DNA from: Callipepla californica brunnescens
Lineage: Eukaryota > Chordata > Aves > Galliformes > Odontophoridae
Length of the DNA stretch: 64,000 bases
Reading direction: 5' to 3'
Assembly (NCBI GenBank): GCA_023055505.1
Contig: JALIRH010000045.1
Span: forward strand, 2,914,001-2,978,000
Shown in pieces: positions 37,151 to 49,464 of this stretch. Position numbers and translations under genes: made by a program. Position 1 is the stretch's first letter; each line of letters begins with the position of its first letter. The notes below the pieces were generated by a model. That model was not told the DNA's origin, did no database searches, and saw only the letters and a list, made by a program, of their open reading frames with translations.

Positions 37151-39740
37151 TGATTTTCGTCCTATGTGTTTTTAAAGAGCCACATTGTAACCCTGGATGT
37201 CAAGACGGGAATCCGCGGGATATTTATGGCAGGGAGCGTCCTTTCCTCTTCCTTTTCTCCCTAATTTTTGCCGTTCGGGATTAAAGAAAGGCTTCTTCCC
37301 ATCCCCCCACTCCGCAGGGATGTGTGGGTCCCCACACTGGGGCTGCCCCATTGAGGATGTGGGGACATTTGTCCTGCCCCCCCCCCCAGGGTACCGAGAG
37401 GAGTGGGAGGATAGCATCACACATCACAGCCAAGCTAATCCTGTTTATACACAGCCGGGTGATGCCTCATCCCCCCGGCGTGACACAGTTGAGTCGTGCT
37501 CTGCTCTTGAACCCTCCCTGTGCTAGTGTCAGGATGAAGGACAGGGCCAGCGAGGGCTCAGCATCCCCACCACGCTGCCATTGCCCCGAGGATCCCCACG
37601 TCCCTACCGGGCAGCTCGTGGGGGGTGACCCCCCACCGCCCTCCTCCGCTCGCTCGCTCCGGGGCTGCGGGGTGAAAGCTGAAAGTTGAAGAGTCCAAAA
37701 CATCAACCCCTGGCTCTCAGCTTGTGATGGGAAATGAAAATATTTGGATAAGCTCTGATACGGAGCTGCTGCTATTTACAAACCTTGATCCCTCGGCCCG
37801 CACATCAAAAGGACTTCTTCTATAAAGAGCGCTCTGCACTCCCGGCTCCGTTTTCAGGCTGTCAAGGGCATTATTTGATGTTCCTCTTTTGTTTGTTTAC
37901 GTTAATTAAGATGGGCAAATCCATCACTGTGACTTTCTCCCTCCGCGGCGGCGGGGCGAGAGCAGCCGGGGCACACGCCTGCTGCAGGTGTTCGGCGGGT
38001 TCTGTGGGGCGGGTGATAAAACACACATTTGTTCTGCAGGTCGTGTGGACAGACTGACACTTTCCCGATAAAAGCCCCCCCACCCCCAACCCCCCAACCC
38101 CCGACACCCACCCTACCCCACGGTGACAAATGATTCTCTTATCTGGAACAAGGAAAGCAGTGGCCAAGTTTCATCCCTGCTTCCAGCCCGGGTTCTTGGG
38201 GCAGTGGGGGAGTTGAGCTGGTGCTGCTGCTCTCAGCTGTTCCCAAGGGCTGCAGAGCCTTCAAGGAGCACAGGACCGGCTCAGCACGGAGCCCTCCTCC
38301 TGTTCCCCAGCTCCTTGGTGCTTGAGAAGCACCGACTTTCCTCTCCATTCCGCCCCACTGCAGAGCATTGCCCCACATCTTCAGCATCCCCACTGCCCAG
38401 CGTGGCAAACCCAAGCAGGGCGTGCAGTGTTCCCAATGCAGGACTGTGCCCTGGGGAAACTCTGTGCAGTTTGAAGTGCTCAGGTGGGAAAATGAAGCTC
38501 CAGGATACAGCTCCTGCCCTCGGTGTGATGCTGCTGCTGCTCTCCATGTGTGGAGGCACGTGGTGCTGTTGGAACCTGGTGCTCTTTAGGGTCATTTTCA
38601 ACCCAAGCCACGGTCTGATTGTGTGATGCTGAGATGGGGACACGCCAGAGGGAGCAGGACGTGAGCGGGAGCAGAGCTGCTGAGCTGGGCCAATATGGGC
38701 ACATGATAAATTTCAGTCAGATTAGTTGAAAGATGAGAAGCAGCGTGGCCTAATTAATTTTGCATGGGACCAGCGATCCCTGTTCCAGTGATTTCCCCCA
38801 TGTCCTTCAGAAAGTTCTCTGAATCCCACCAGCCCAGCTCCCTGTAGCTGCCTCAGGATGCCCGGCTCCCACGCGTGCTGTGTTGCACTTCAGTTCCGTT
38901 CTCTCTAAAATCTTGCCCTGACTTTATTGTTTCCCAGATGTCTTCCTTTTAACACACATCCTTAATTTTTCTTGGTGAAGTATTCCAGTTTTCTGGAGCT
39001 TGGTCCACGGGGCTGCTTGCCTGATGCTTGAATTCCAGCTGTGTATTAGACAGAGGTCTCGGGAGCCCAGAGCCTTTCCAAGAGGAAGCAGCTTGCTCCT
39101 TTTTCCTCTTTTCTTTTTTTCTTCTTTTCCTGAAGGAGGTAACTGGCACTTCATTTATCTGCGGCTTTGTTATGACTCTGGGCTAACAGATACCACGCTT
39201 AGCAAACTCTCACTCTTCACTAATGGAAGTTACTTTAATCTAATTGCCCCGTATCACCCAACGCCGGAGCCTCCTCCCACACTGCTGGCAGAGCTCACGT
39301 CCGCCGCAGCGAGCTGCCTTTCACGGGGATGCTTCCTTGTTTCCTAATCCCACATGGCTCCGTGCCCAGACACGAGCAGGACGGGGGTCGAGGGCACAGG
39401 GAGGATTCATGGACACCGGGTCTGTGTGTGTCGACCTCACCTCGGGGTGCCAGGCCCTGGAAGGAGCTGGGGAGGGAGAAGCACAAAGGGAAGGCTAAGG
39501 CAGACTGGTGGGTTGCTGTGATAGCAGTCGTGGTCACTGAGACTGAGAAAAAGGAGGTGTGAAACCTTGGGCTACACTCGCTGTGATGAGCCCCTTCTCA
39601 GCGTTGTGCTCTCCCTCTTTGGGGAGAGTGGAGGAAGGCCTCTGCCACTCATCCCCAGGGTGTTCTGGGGTCTCCCAGCATCTGGGTGCATGCCACAGCT
39701 ATATCCCCTTGGGAGCCCAGTCTCATCTCAGCCTTGTCCT
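37151..39740. other. Non-coding DNA; mixed CpG-rich and AT-rich texture
   Basis: No exon was found. About 37700-37960 combines AT-rich words (GTTTACGTTAATTAAG) with a CpG-rich tail (CCTCCGCGGCGGCGGGGCG). That is an enhancer- or promoter-like texture. Confidence 0.45.
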
Positions 39741-39958
39741 ATCATCCCATTATCTCACTGTCCCATCCTCTCATCATTCCATCATCCCATCAACCGATCA
39801 TCCCAAGATCCCATCATCTCATCATTCCAGAAGTCCATCATCTCATCATCTCATCCTCCCATTGCCCCATCATCCCAAGATCCCATCATCCCATCATACC
39901 ATCAAATCCCAACATCCCATCCTCTCATGGTCCCGTCATCAGCCCATTATCCCATCCC
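39741..39958. repeat. ATCATCCCAT-type tandem array
   Basis: About 220 bases of 5/10-bp units (ATCATCCCAT, ATCATCTCAT, ATCATTCCAT) with variation. Open frames of repeated His, Pro, Ser and Ile across it are artefacts. Confidence 0.9.
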
Positions 39959-41170
39959 AGCTGAGCTGCCCTGGGCCATGCCAGCACTGCAGAAGCTCTG
40001 TCAGGGCTCCCAAAGAATGAATTTGTCTGTATCTAAAATCAACATCCAGTTTCTCTAAAAAACAAAGCTTTAAAAGACATCTGAAGACTCAACAAAAACC
40101 CCAAAGCTGTCGCCTGGCAGAGCTTTAAGCAAAGCATTGGACCCAGGAGAGTCTCAGTAGTCCCAAACCAGATCCAACAGCACCAATGTGCTGTGGCAAT
40201 GCTCAGTGATATATCCCAGCACTTTCGTTCCCTTTCTCGTGCTGAAAATGCTTTGTTTTGAATTTAGATGAGGAAAACAAACTTTGAGAGGGTAAGACCA
40301 GGAACTTTGAGCTCCATCCCATCGCTACCAACGCCTCTGTTCAATCAATCCATTTAAAGTTTACAGGGACTCACATCTTCACACATTTGCCTTCATGTGT
40401 CCGTCGGGTTCAAAGTAAACTTATGTCGCCAACGAAACTCAGAATGTTGGTTTTGCTTCTGGGACCACCACCACCCAGAACGCTGCTTTCATCACTCGGG
40501 TTCCTGACCACAGGAGCCTGAGGCTTTGAAAGGAAACATCTTTGTCCCAGAGCAAATCCCATAACGAGCTCCAGACGCTGCCTGTGCCCCATGAGGGGGC
40601 TGAGCTGCATCTGGGAGTGGGCATGAGGGTTAGGGTTAGGGCTCCTGTGTCCCCTGGGCAGTTGGCTGTGATGTCTGTGTTCACTGGGTTGTCCCACACC
40701 GTGCTGCTAACGTTGGGAGCACATCCCAGCCACAGTGAGGAGGCACTCAGGAATTTCTCGAGTGTTTTCAGTTTTGCATTGAAAGATCCCCAAAGCGTCT
40801 CCTGCTGCGGGGAAGAGACCTCCAGTGCTACTATTCCCTGCCCTGGCCCCATAGAGCTCAGCCTGGCACCTCCAGGCCCCAGTTCCCACCCCATTCCTCA
40901 CCCACACATGGAGCCAATTGTGGCTGCGGGTAGACTAGATACTAACAACCAGCATAAAGCTCTCAGGGCTGCAAGAAGCATGTGGTACAAAGCCTTCTGT
41001 CAGTATAAATTGCCTTTGCTGAGTCACATTTGTGCAGAAATCATCCCGAGGTTAAGCACGGTCTGAAATGTGTTTGGCAGCTCTGCTGTTTGTCTCTCCC
41101 CTCTCTGGTGGCCGCTCCCCATGCCCCCGTCCCCATCCCTCGGCCATGTTTCCATGGGACAGTGGGCGAC
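39959..41170. other. Non-coding DNA with a short interstitial telomere-like run
   Basis: GGGTTAGGGTTAGGG occurs at 40627-40641 on the + strand. Nothing else here is recognisable; the 151- and 174-codon frames overlap on opposite strands and lack domains. Confidence 0.5.
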
Positions 41171-41357
41171 AGGAGGATGAGGATGAGGATGGGGATGGGA
41201 ATGAGGAAGATGGGGATGAGGTGGGGGTGGGGATGAGGATGGGGAGGAGGAGGAGGAGAAAGAGAATGAGAATGAGGATGAGGATGGGGAGGAGGAGGAG
41301 GAGGAGGAGGAGGAGAAAGAGGATGAGGATGAGGATGGGGAGGAGGATGAGGATGGG
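41171..41357. repeat. (GAGGAT/GGGGAT)n purine-rich array
   Basis: About 187 bases of GAGGAT, GGGGAT and GAGGAG hexamers with almost no C on the + strand. Acidic or Arg-rich frames across it are artefacts. Confidence 0.92.
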
Positions 41358-43459
41358 ACCCCACGGCCACACAGGGCCAGGGATGAGGAGCTGTGGCCAT
41401 GTGAGCTTCGCAGGAGTTTGTTCCTCCTGAACAACACTGCTGCTTCCAGATTGGCAGCTGCTCCAGCACATTCATTTTGTAGAAAGGCATCCCTAAATGG
41501 GAAGAGAATAATTTATACCCACATAAAGCACCTTTATTTGGATATAACTATCTGCATTAAGGAGGTTGGATTGCTCTTACCGTATCAGTATGGTGTAGTT
41601 GAAGCTCTATTACTCGTATATAAGCTGTTCCTGGCTCTGCTCCTGATTTATTTTCCTAGCGGAGCTAGGCTGGGTGTGTCTAGATTCATGTTGTGTTGAT
41701 ATCAGAAAATCAACGTTTCTTTCGTAATCCAAGGTATGTGATGTAAATCAACAGGGCTCCAGGGAAGGCGAGGGTATTTTATCAGTGTAAAACGAGAGGA
41801 GAAGTGAACCCAAGGGGAGGATTTACCGGAGAACGCGCTTTTATCATTTTACGACCTGTTGATTTTACTTTTCTAACAATTACTCAGAAGTAGGAAGCAG
41901 GGGAAAAGGAAAATAAAATAGACCCGGGCCTGAGATGAAAGGGAAGGGGGAGATTTGGGCTGCGTGTTCTGAGCCCCTTCTTCCCACCCTTCTCTTTGCT
42001 CTGCACACAGATTGAGGTCTCAGGAGGGGTGGGGGGGTGTGAAAGTTGTTCTTCATGTGAAACACATCCCCGCAGTTCCAGGAGAGAAACCGAGTAACAA
42101 TGAAAACCCTCAGGGAAATCATTTAATATTTCCAGCCTTCTCACACGGGTTCTTGACACTCCAGCTCTGCGGAGGGGAAAAACTGATTTATGCCATCAGT
42201 CGTTAGACAATGTGGAGGTGAGGTCAGGCACGGGCATTCCTCATCTCTTCCCCGGCGCTCAGAGATCCCCTGGGCAAGGTGGAATCAAAGCATTTCAAAT
42301 GGTAGAGGTCATGAGAGTGACACGGTAAGAGGTAAAAGAGCACAGCCTCCTGCCTCCTACAGAATGGCTGACACCTATATATCTTCATATTGCCATTGTT
42401 TCCGCTTGAAGAATTGCACGTCGTTTGTTTTACTTTTTCCTAACCCTCCTCTCTCCTTAAATCCTCTCGATTTTCCGCCGTGATCTATAGGGATCATTTG
42501 TGTCGAGGCTGACGATGATGTGGGATGGAATTTTTATCGGAGTGAGATGGGCTTTAGCCCACAGGTGTCTGCTGGTTGCCTGGGCCCCTTCTTTCTGGCA
42601 TTGCCACCTCTGGTTCTCTTCAGCATCACGAGCATGCCAGGGATGGAAGATGGGAGGACCCCAGGTGGCACCGCAGGGCCCAGGGATACTGGGTTTGGTG
42701 TCTTTTGGAGATGCCACCCAATCTCTGCAGCATGGCTGGGCCACAGAGCAGTGCTTGCATGCTGGGGACACCAGTTGAGAGGGGTTTCTGGGCTTGGACC
42801 CAACCCACAGGGCACAGAGCACTTTAGTCCAGTTGCATCACCGTGCTCAGAGGACATGATGAGGGTCAGAAACTCCAGAGAAGATTCACGAGGGTGACAT
42901 ATTTGCAGCAGGAAATATGTTGATATTTCTATGTTGATTTCTCAATAGGAAATTTGCTTCTGTTGGAGAAACCACAACGACCCCCTCCATATGTGCTGCA
43001 AATCCCTCACCTGCATTCAGCCTCGTTAGCTCTGCAAGCGGGTGTTTAATGAGGCTGGAGAATGGCTTCTCCAGGCAGAAGGAGCAAATGCTGCTCAGCT
43101 TCACCCCATGCTGATACCACTGGGGTCGCATCCTCCCACACCAGAAGCTCCCTCCAGTTCTGCCATCCTTTCCCCACTGCTCCACTGCTTTGATTTGAGC
43201 TCAGCCCATAGGCAAAGAGAGGAAAAATGACTCCAAATCCTCCCCAGGCATGTGTGGTCACCTAGGGCACAGATCTGTGCTCAGTCGGTACATCCCACAG
43301 CTTGGGGCTCAAGACCCTGGGTGCTGCCCACATGGGATCTGGTTTTTGTGCACTGTAGGAACACCATTCCCTGGTTAGAGTGCTCTTTTTCTACTGCTAT
43401 TCTACTATTCTCCTATCATTACTCTACTTAGGGTGGTGAGCCAATGGGGTAAACGAATC
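41358..43459. other. Non-coding DNA; AT-rich stretch at about 41480-41880
   Basis: No exon was recognised. The 41480-41880 stretch (AGAATAATTTATACC, CCTTTATTTGG, TTTTATCATTTTACG) may be a conserved element. Confidence 0.45.
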
Positions 43460-43600
43460 AGAAACTTTGTGGATGCTCCATCACTGGAGGTGCCCAAGTT
43501 GGATGGGGCCCCGTGCAGCCCAATCCACCCCACAGCAGGGGCTGGAACTGGATGGGCCTTAAGATCCCTTCCAACCCTATCTGTTCCATGATTCTCTTGT
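43460..43600 (+). mobile_element. Truncated CR1 LINE, 3' end
   Basis: The sequence around GATGCTCCATCACTGGAGGT, followed by AAGTTGGATGGGGCCC, GGAACTGGATGGGCCTTAAG, ATCCCTTCCAACCC and a final TTCCATGATTCT, matches the typical 3' end of avian CR1 non-LTR retrotransposons in order and spacing. Only about 140 bases remain, as expected for these heavily 5'-truncated elements. It supports assignment to a bird or other sauropsid. Confidence 0.85.
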
Positions 43601-46600
43601 TGGTTCCCATTGAACTCAGTGGTATTTTTAGGTCAGTAGTGCCATCAGGATGCAGCAAGCAGACGGCAGAGCGTGTTATTGCATCCCTACTGCTCCCATC
43701 CCAGCAGCCCTGGAGCCCTTTTGAAAGACTCTGCAGGGCATGGGACCGGGACAGACGGTCGCACGCCGAGCGCAGCCAACCCCACAACCCCAGGACGGCC
43801 TCAGATAACAGGTTTAGGTTTCCAAGGTGGTGGGGTAACATCAGTGAGAAGCAAATATTTGGCCAAATGCACCCTGAGGTAAGCTGGTATCCGGTGTAAC
43901 CACACAGCATGCCCATATGTTATTACTTATCCATCAGCCTCTTTGAGTAACGACGTACAGGGCCGGGGTGAGAGTTGGCTTTTGTCAAGCATATATTTCA
44001 GCGGCGTTTAAATAAACTCATCGAGCTGCACGTCTCGTGAACTTTCCTATTCCATCCGTCTGCGCCGAGCCACCCGTGGAACGAAATGGATGAGGCCTTC
44101 AAACCTTCTCCAGTCCCCGGAAAATGAGGCAGTCCAGTTAACAATAAATGGTGGCCGGTTGGGGCACACATGAGCGGTCTAGTGAGGAAGGAAAGAAAGT
44201 TGAGCTTAATGAAGTCCCTGCGCCCGCGTCCCCGTGCGTGGACAGGAAAGGACGGGTGGTTTATAACTGTTTATTGGAGTTAATGGTAATAAATTCCTCA
44301 CTTGTGATGCATTAACTTTAATGTTTTCATTACGTGATGATTTAGGTTTTCCCTTTTCACGTTGTAAATCATGTTGTCCCGGTAGCACAGCAGGTCGAAC
44401 GTCTGACATAATGTTATGTTTGGGGGAGAGAAATAACACGGGGAATGAGTTACGTAGATTATATATTTATGCGTTTCGTGCGCCGCGGTGGGGTTTTGTT
44501 TGGTGGTTTTTTTGGGTTGTTGTGCAAAGGCTTTCAACGGTGACATGGTGGAGAAGCCCACGGATGGGAGGACAGACAGACCCAACCGAGGACAGCTCTG
44601 CAAGTTGCCGCTGCAGAGCCCTACGAAGGCCTGGTTTCCATGGCAACTTCCCAAATGCGCTTGGTGCTGAAGGGTTTTGTGTTGTTTTGGGTTTGTTGTG
44701 TTGTTTTTTGGTTTTTTTCCCTCCCTCTTTGCTGAGTGCGAGCCCTTAGCTAATGAGCTGTGCAAATAGATATTGAGATTTAGCGGTTTTTTATTTCGCA
44801 ATTATAGACTTAGCGATTTGGAAGGAAACTTTCGGGCCAAAGGCTCTGCCTCCTCTTTGAATCCCCGCTTTGCTATTCCCTTGGCAAAGTTGGTTCGACT
44901 TCCAGCTCGATGTTGAATTTTCCAGACTGAATTAAAAAACCCCGCTGAAGTTGGAGGGTTTTTTCCACCCTCTAAGGCTGAATCCCAACCCAGCTGCAGT
45001 CAGCTCTTTGCCATCGCCCGTCTCTTCTCCCGTTTGCTTATCAATCACACAGACCACATTCGTGGGAGACTCCCCAGGACAAATCTCAGCTCACCCAGCA
45101 TTCACTCAGCACCTCACAAAGGTCCGTCTGTACGCCTCTATTTATTTCTCTTTGGTGTTTAAATGTGGTCCAACAAGAGCTTTGGGGACAGCGCTGTTAA
45201 TTGGGCACCTAACAACCTCAGGTTGAGAAGTGCTGTTTTCTTGAGCGCCTTCTATGGATTTTGTGTTCACTCCTGGCTGTCAGCACTTGTCAGAGCTGCT
45301 GGGGACCGGTTAATCTTGCTCCTTGCCTTCAATGCTGCTCTGTGCTGGCTGCTACAAGAGGACATTGAGCAGTGCCCCACGGGGGTCTGTCTGAAGGAAG
45401 CACTGAGCTTTCAGCTGCAGCTCTCCTATGGGCTCTCAGGGCAACCCTGGGATTCCTTGGGGCACCTTTGGGCTCCTGAGCCTGGGAACCCCTCTTGACA
45501 CCAAACACGGGGATATTTCAGTCCATCATTTGCTCTCAGTGATTCCTCTGGATTTCTAACTGCCTCCTGCTTGCTGGCTAGCTTTCAGTCTTGGCAGTTA
45601 TCCCACTCTTTGCTCTGAATTTTGCCTCTTCAGAGAAGTCAAGCTGCCGCCCAACTAAATCCCCTCCACCGTCCCTCACCTTTTCTTCATCTGCTTTCTT
45701 ATTTTCCTGCTCAAAAAGGAAAAAGAAAGCAACAAAATCAGCCTGGCACCAGATCTATCCCATGCAGTCCATGCTGGCAGCTCTTTAATCCCCCATGTTC
45801 TTTGACACAGTCACTCGTTTCGTCCCCATCCTTACAGATGATCCTCACTTCTGTAGGGATGACATTGCCATGGGAGCAAACCCACATGCCAGGCCAGTAG
45901 CAGACACATCGTGGGCCCACTGACCGTGGCCTTGGTCACCAGTGGGACTTGCAAAACCCTTCAGCTCACTTGAAAGGCGACGGGAGGGGTTGTTTGTCTG
46001 TTTCTGATTGTGTTTGTTTTTTTCTCTCTCATTCGCTTCAATGGAAAAAAATGAAAAGGAGCACAGCCACCACAGAGAGCTTTGGGAAATCACAGCCGAT
46101 TGTACTCTGGGTTTGAAATGTATTTGGGTGTTCCCAGTGAAGTCCCCGGGAGGACGATCTGCTCTTGGCACATCTGGAGTTGGTGAAAAAGCCGGAGGAT
46201 TGGGAATGGGCTGGAACCGACGTGCCTCCGTGCTCCATCCCTTTGAACACTCAGTTAATGTGACAGTGTGGGCACAAGTGCAGCCCCCGGGCTGGCTCGG
46301 CTGCAGCTGCTGTGACATTTCATGCAGCTGGTGTGCATGACTCAGAGAGCAGAGTGCTGGAACACAGAGGTCTTTGAGGACATGGCAAGGATGGGCTGGA
46401 ACGGCCACGGTGCTCAGCAGCCAAACCGTGGGCATCCCAGTGTTCTCCTGCTCCTTCTGCTGGGCTGGGTGGGCTGGGGCAGGAGTAGGAATGGAAGGGA
46501 CCTTTGAGCCCATGCAAACTCAGGAGCCACAGCCGTGTGTCTGGGAGGGCACAGATGACTCTCGGAGATGGATTTAAGACCTTTTCTCTCTGTTTTTATA

Positions 46601-48459
46601 CACGGTGGATGGCTGTTAGTGGTTGGAAGAGATGACCAGTGAGCTTGGGTTTACCTGCCAGCCATGTGCCCTTGGGACAGAGGATCAGACAGAGGCTGCC
46701 TGCCTTCAAAGAGGCCACCCAAGCAAATGAACCCTCTGCTAGAGATCTCCCCAGGCTCTCTGGGGCTGCGGTCCCACCTGGTCCCTCTGGTTTTCCGTGC
46801 ATCCATTAGAACAGTTTAAAGAAATAAGGTTAATTCAGCCATTTGTTGCTAGCAGAAGCCATCTGGATTGCTGTGATGGGCAGGCTGGGGGTGCAGGGAG
46901 GGAAGGGGACACCCCCATGGCTCCCACCTCGTTCAGATTTAATCTTCCTCACTCTGCACTGCCAGGGCTCCGTCAGAGAGGCTGCGGTGTTCGTGTCATG
47001 TTCTGTACAATTTCCAGAGCTTTGTGCAATCTAATCAGCCCTCGCAAGCCCTCCCCTAATTGTGTTTGCTTGTCTGAGTAGCCACTGAGTATTTAAGAAG
47101 GACAGTGCCTCCGTTTGCTCTGATTCTCCTGTTGGGAAGCCACAGTGCTGTGTGTCTTGCTGGATCAGCTTTGGGGCGATGCTGATGAGGTGCTGGGCAA
47201 AGCTGGCTGCACCTCGGGGGGCTGCCAGCTCCCAAAACCTGGGTCACCAATACGTGGCTCGTGGGATCTGCCCACCAGCAAAACCCAAGCTCAAGCAGGG
47301 CCAGGCTGTGGGGCTGAAGTGCAACAAGCAGCCGGCGATTTCTTTCAGTCTCGGGGAGCGGGGGCAGAGGGAAGCCGCCTGCTGATAATGTACTGAAAGT
47401 AAATGAAATTAAATAAGCGGAGCAGCACTCGCAGCTCCTGCCTTCCCCCCCCTGGGTAATTCAATTCGAGCGCTCGCGCTGATGGGATCTCGCCAGGGCT
47501 GCCTCTGTCACCCCGCTGGGGCCTGGAATCTTAACGTCTAAATAAAAGTTTCACTCGAGCATTTTTTATGCTCCTGCCAGCGGGATCGGCGAGCTGGCGT
47601 TGGGCACATTAATGTGATATTCATACTCGCAGGGTCCCCCTGTGCATCCGGCAGCACCGTCCCATTTTCATAATTATAAATGTCCCATAAAATGACATTC
47701 AGATTTGCATTAGCGAAAGGGGTCGAGGCTCGGGTTGGAGAAGAAAATGTGCTTTTTCTGCTGGGGGGGGAAAGCACTGTGCTGCTATAGGGAAAAACCT
47801 GAGCAGGTTTGCTCCTTGCTCGGTGCTTTCCCTGTCTTGTTGGAGGGATGCTAGCCCAGCACCTGGGGACATGGCAGGTGACATTGGGCTCTGCTGGCAG
47901 CAATGTGGGGCTCTCTGGGGCTGCTCACCAAACTTCACCACCGAACCTGTGGACGTAGTGAGTGCCATTAAGGACTGACTGCATGGCTGCACAGGGACCT
48001 GAGGGCATTATTCTGCACCCCTGCTTTAGGAACAACCTCCTGATCCCTAACACAGCCCAGCCTGAACCCTGAGAGAGAAGTTAGGTCCATTTCGACACCC
48101 TTGTTTGTTTCTCTTGTAAGAAAAAGAGGAGTATTTGTACAAAGGTCTGCATTTCCCTCTTGCTCTCAGCTCCCTGACCACCTGTGCCCTGGGCTGTGCA
48201 TGCTGGAAGTCACAGAGGGTCCCTTGGACCCCCACCACAGCCACGTTGCATTTCCCTGGAGCAAAATTAGAAGTAAAATGAGATTCGAGCTGCACAGAAG
48301 TGGGACCTGTCCTTGCTGGTGGATGAGGGAACGGATGTGGGGATGGATTGGCCGAGAGGTGCACATTGGGAAGGTCTTGGAGGGATCCATTCCTCTCTGT
48401 GCACATGGCTTGCACTTGTATGGGCTGGAAATGACAAGACTTTGCTTTGATACCTGCAG
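43601..48459. other. SKAP1: Non-coding DNA upstream of the first detected SKAP1 exon
   Basis: Probably the intron before the PH-domain exon, and possibly sequence farther upstream. Enhancer-like AT-rich blocks lie at about 43900-44470 (TTTAAATAAACTCATC, TTAACAATAAATGG, CATTAACTTTAATG), 44730-44960 and 47390-47720 (TAAATGAAATTAAATAAGCGG, ATTAATGTGATATTC). I searched by eye for the exons that should encode the N-terminal dimerisation helix and the linker and did not find them. Confidence 0.5.
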
Positions 48460-48540
48460 GAATGGAGGAAGTCACACTGAGGCCCGTTCACGACCCAGGA
48501 AACATTCTGAAGCAAGGATATCTGGAGAAGAGGTCCAGAG
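48460..48540 (+). CDS. SKAP1: SKAP1 exon: linker and start of PH domain
   Basis: This internal exon is bordered by ...CTGCAG and GTAAGG. It begins with two bases that complete a Gly codon if the previous exon ends in G, then encodes 26 residues. Its last base starts the Asp codon completed by the next exon. With the first full Met as local residue 1, residues 16-25 (LKQGYLEKRS) are the first strand of the PH domain, very close to LKQGYLEK-type starts in SKAP1 and SKAP2. SKAP1 is a cytosolic T-cell adaptor that works with ADAP (FYB1) and Fyn in inside-out integrin activation. The preceding residues MEEVTLRPVHDPGN correspond to the linker. The Met is internal, not a start: the reading frame enters from an upstream exon I could not find. 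Identity as SKAP1 rather than SKAP2 rests on the whole exon set and is an alignment from memory. Confidence 0.93.
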
Positions 48541-49380
48541 GTAAGGCCTGGGGAGTGCATCCTTCAGGAAGGTGATGAGTGGGATGGTGGGGGAAAGCTT
48601 CAGGTGGACGAGCTGCTGTGTTTCATGGCCATCCTGAAGAGCGCAGCACACTCAGGTCATCACTAATGAAAGCACCAGCAAGAGTACAAAATGACAGATG
48701 AAGAACAAACAGAAAAATATATCCTTTTGTGCAGAGGTGTCAAGAGCCACAAGCAGACCTTCCTTATGTACTGTATGTGAAAAAGGGAGCACAGCCCTTC
48801 TTTATTCTCCTTCGTAGATCATCAAACTGCACCAAGATTAAAACCCAGAAACTGAATTAAGCAGCAGCCTCGTCCTCTGAGGCAAGATGTGCCATTCTAA
48901 CCAGCCATGCCTAATGAGGATAAAGCCCTGCTGAAGAGAAGGTGCTCCGTAGCATCACACACATTAGCGAGTTGAGATAAGTGAGGCAGCCTCAGGTTTA
49001 TCTTGATTTTACTGACTCCTGTGAAAGCTACAAATTATTTCCTCGCCCGCTCAGATTTTGGCTTGATTTATGTGCCGTACGACATGGGGGGTGTGGGGTA
49101 AGAACAACCCCTTTCTTCCTCATAGCTGAGCTGCATAACTGGTCCTGTGCATGCAGTAGCTTGCTCCAATTACAGAGAAAACCTCAATTAGGGAGGTTTC
49201 ACCTAAAGCTGTGTTTTCTCCTGGTAGGACTGGCTTGCTCCCAATGCTTGCTTGAGGTTTTGTACCTAAACTTGCTTGCCTGAATTCTGTCTCATCCCCC
49301 TCCCCATGTGATCGTTATGGAGCATTTGGTGGAAGAGCAAAGATGAATGTGTTTATTCCTGGGCTGTGTTTTCTTTCTAG

Positions 49381-49464
49381 ACCACAGCTTTTTCGGGTCC
49401 GAGTGGCAGAAGCGGTGGTGTGTCCTCAACAGAAAGACCTTTTACTACTATGCCAACGAGAAAA
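49381..49464 (+). CDS. SKAP1: SKAP1 exon: PH domain strands 2-3
   Basis: Bordered by TTTCTTTCTAG and GTAAGT. Enters with two bases completing Asp and leaves with one base of a Ser codon. It encodes local residues 28-54, [18 protein letters not shown] followed by TFYYYANEK. The EWQKRWCVL and FYYYANEK strings are the hallmark of SKAP-family PH domains, with Lys and Arg residues in the first loop and second strand where PH domains contact phosphoinositides. The intron to the previous exon is 840 bases. No frameshift or stop. Confidence 0.96.

Noticed and set aside
37125..37175. ATG followed by a possible GT donor, as a SKAP1 first exon
   Set aside because: The encoded residues do not resemble the SKAP1 N terminus and the frame closes after 16 codons.
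41040..41490. Acidic, Arg-rich and His/Pro-rich frames
   Set aside because: Caused by the GAGGAT array.
46480..46530. Possible CR1 5'-type fragment (GGAATGGAAGGGACCTTTGA)
   Set aside because: Similarity to reverse CR1 sequence is limited to about 20 bases; too short to support.
1..48459. A HOXB homeobox gene or HOXB-cluster microRNA
   Set aside because: No homeodomain-coding sequence and no miR-10 or miR-196 mature sequence was seen.
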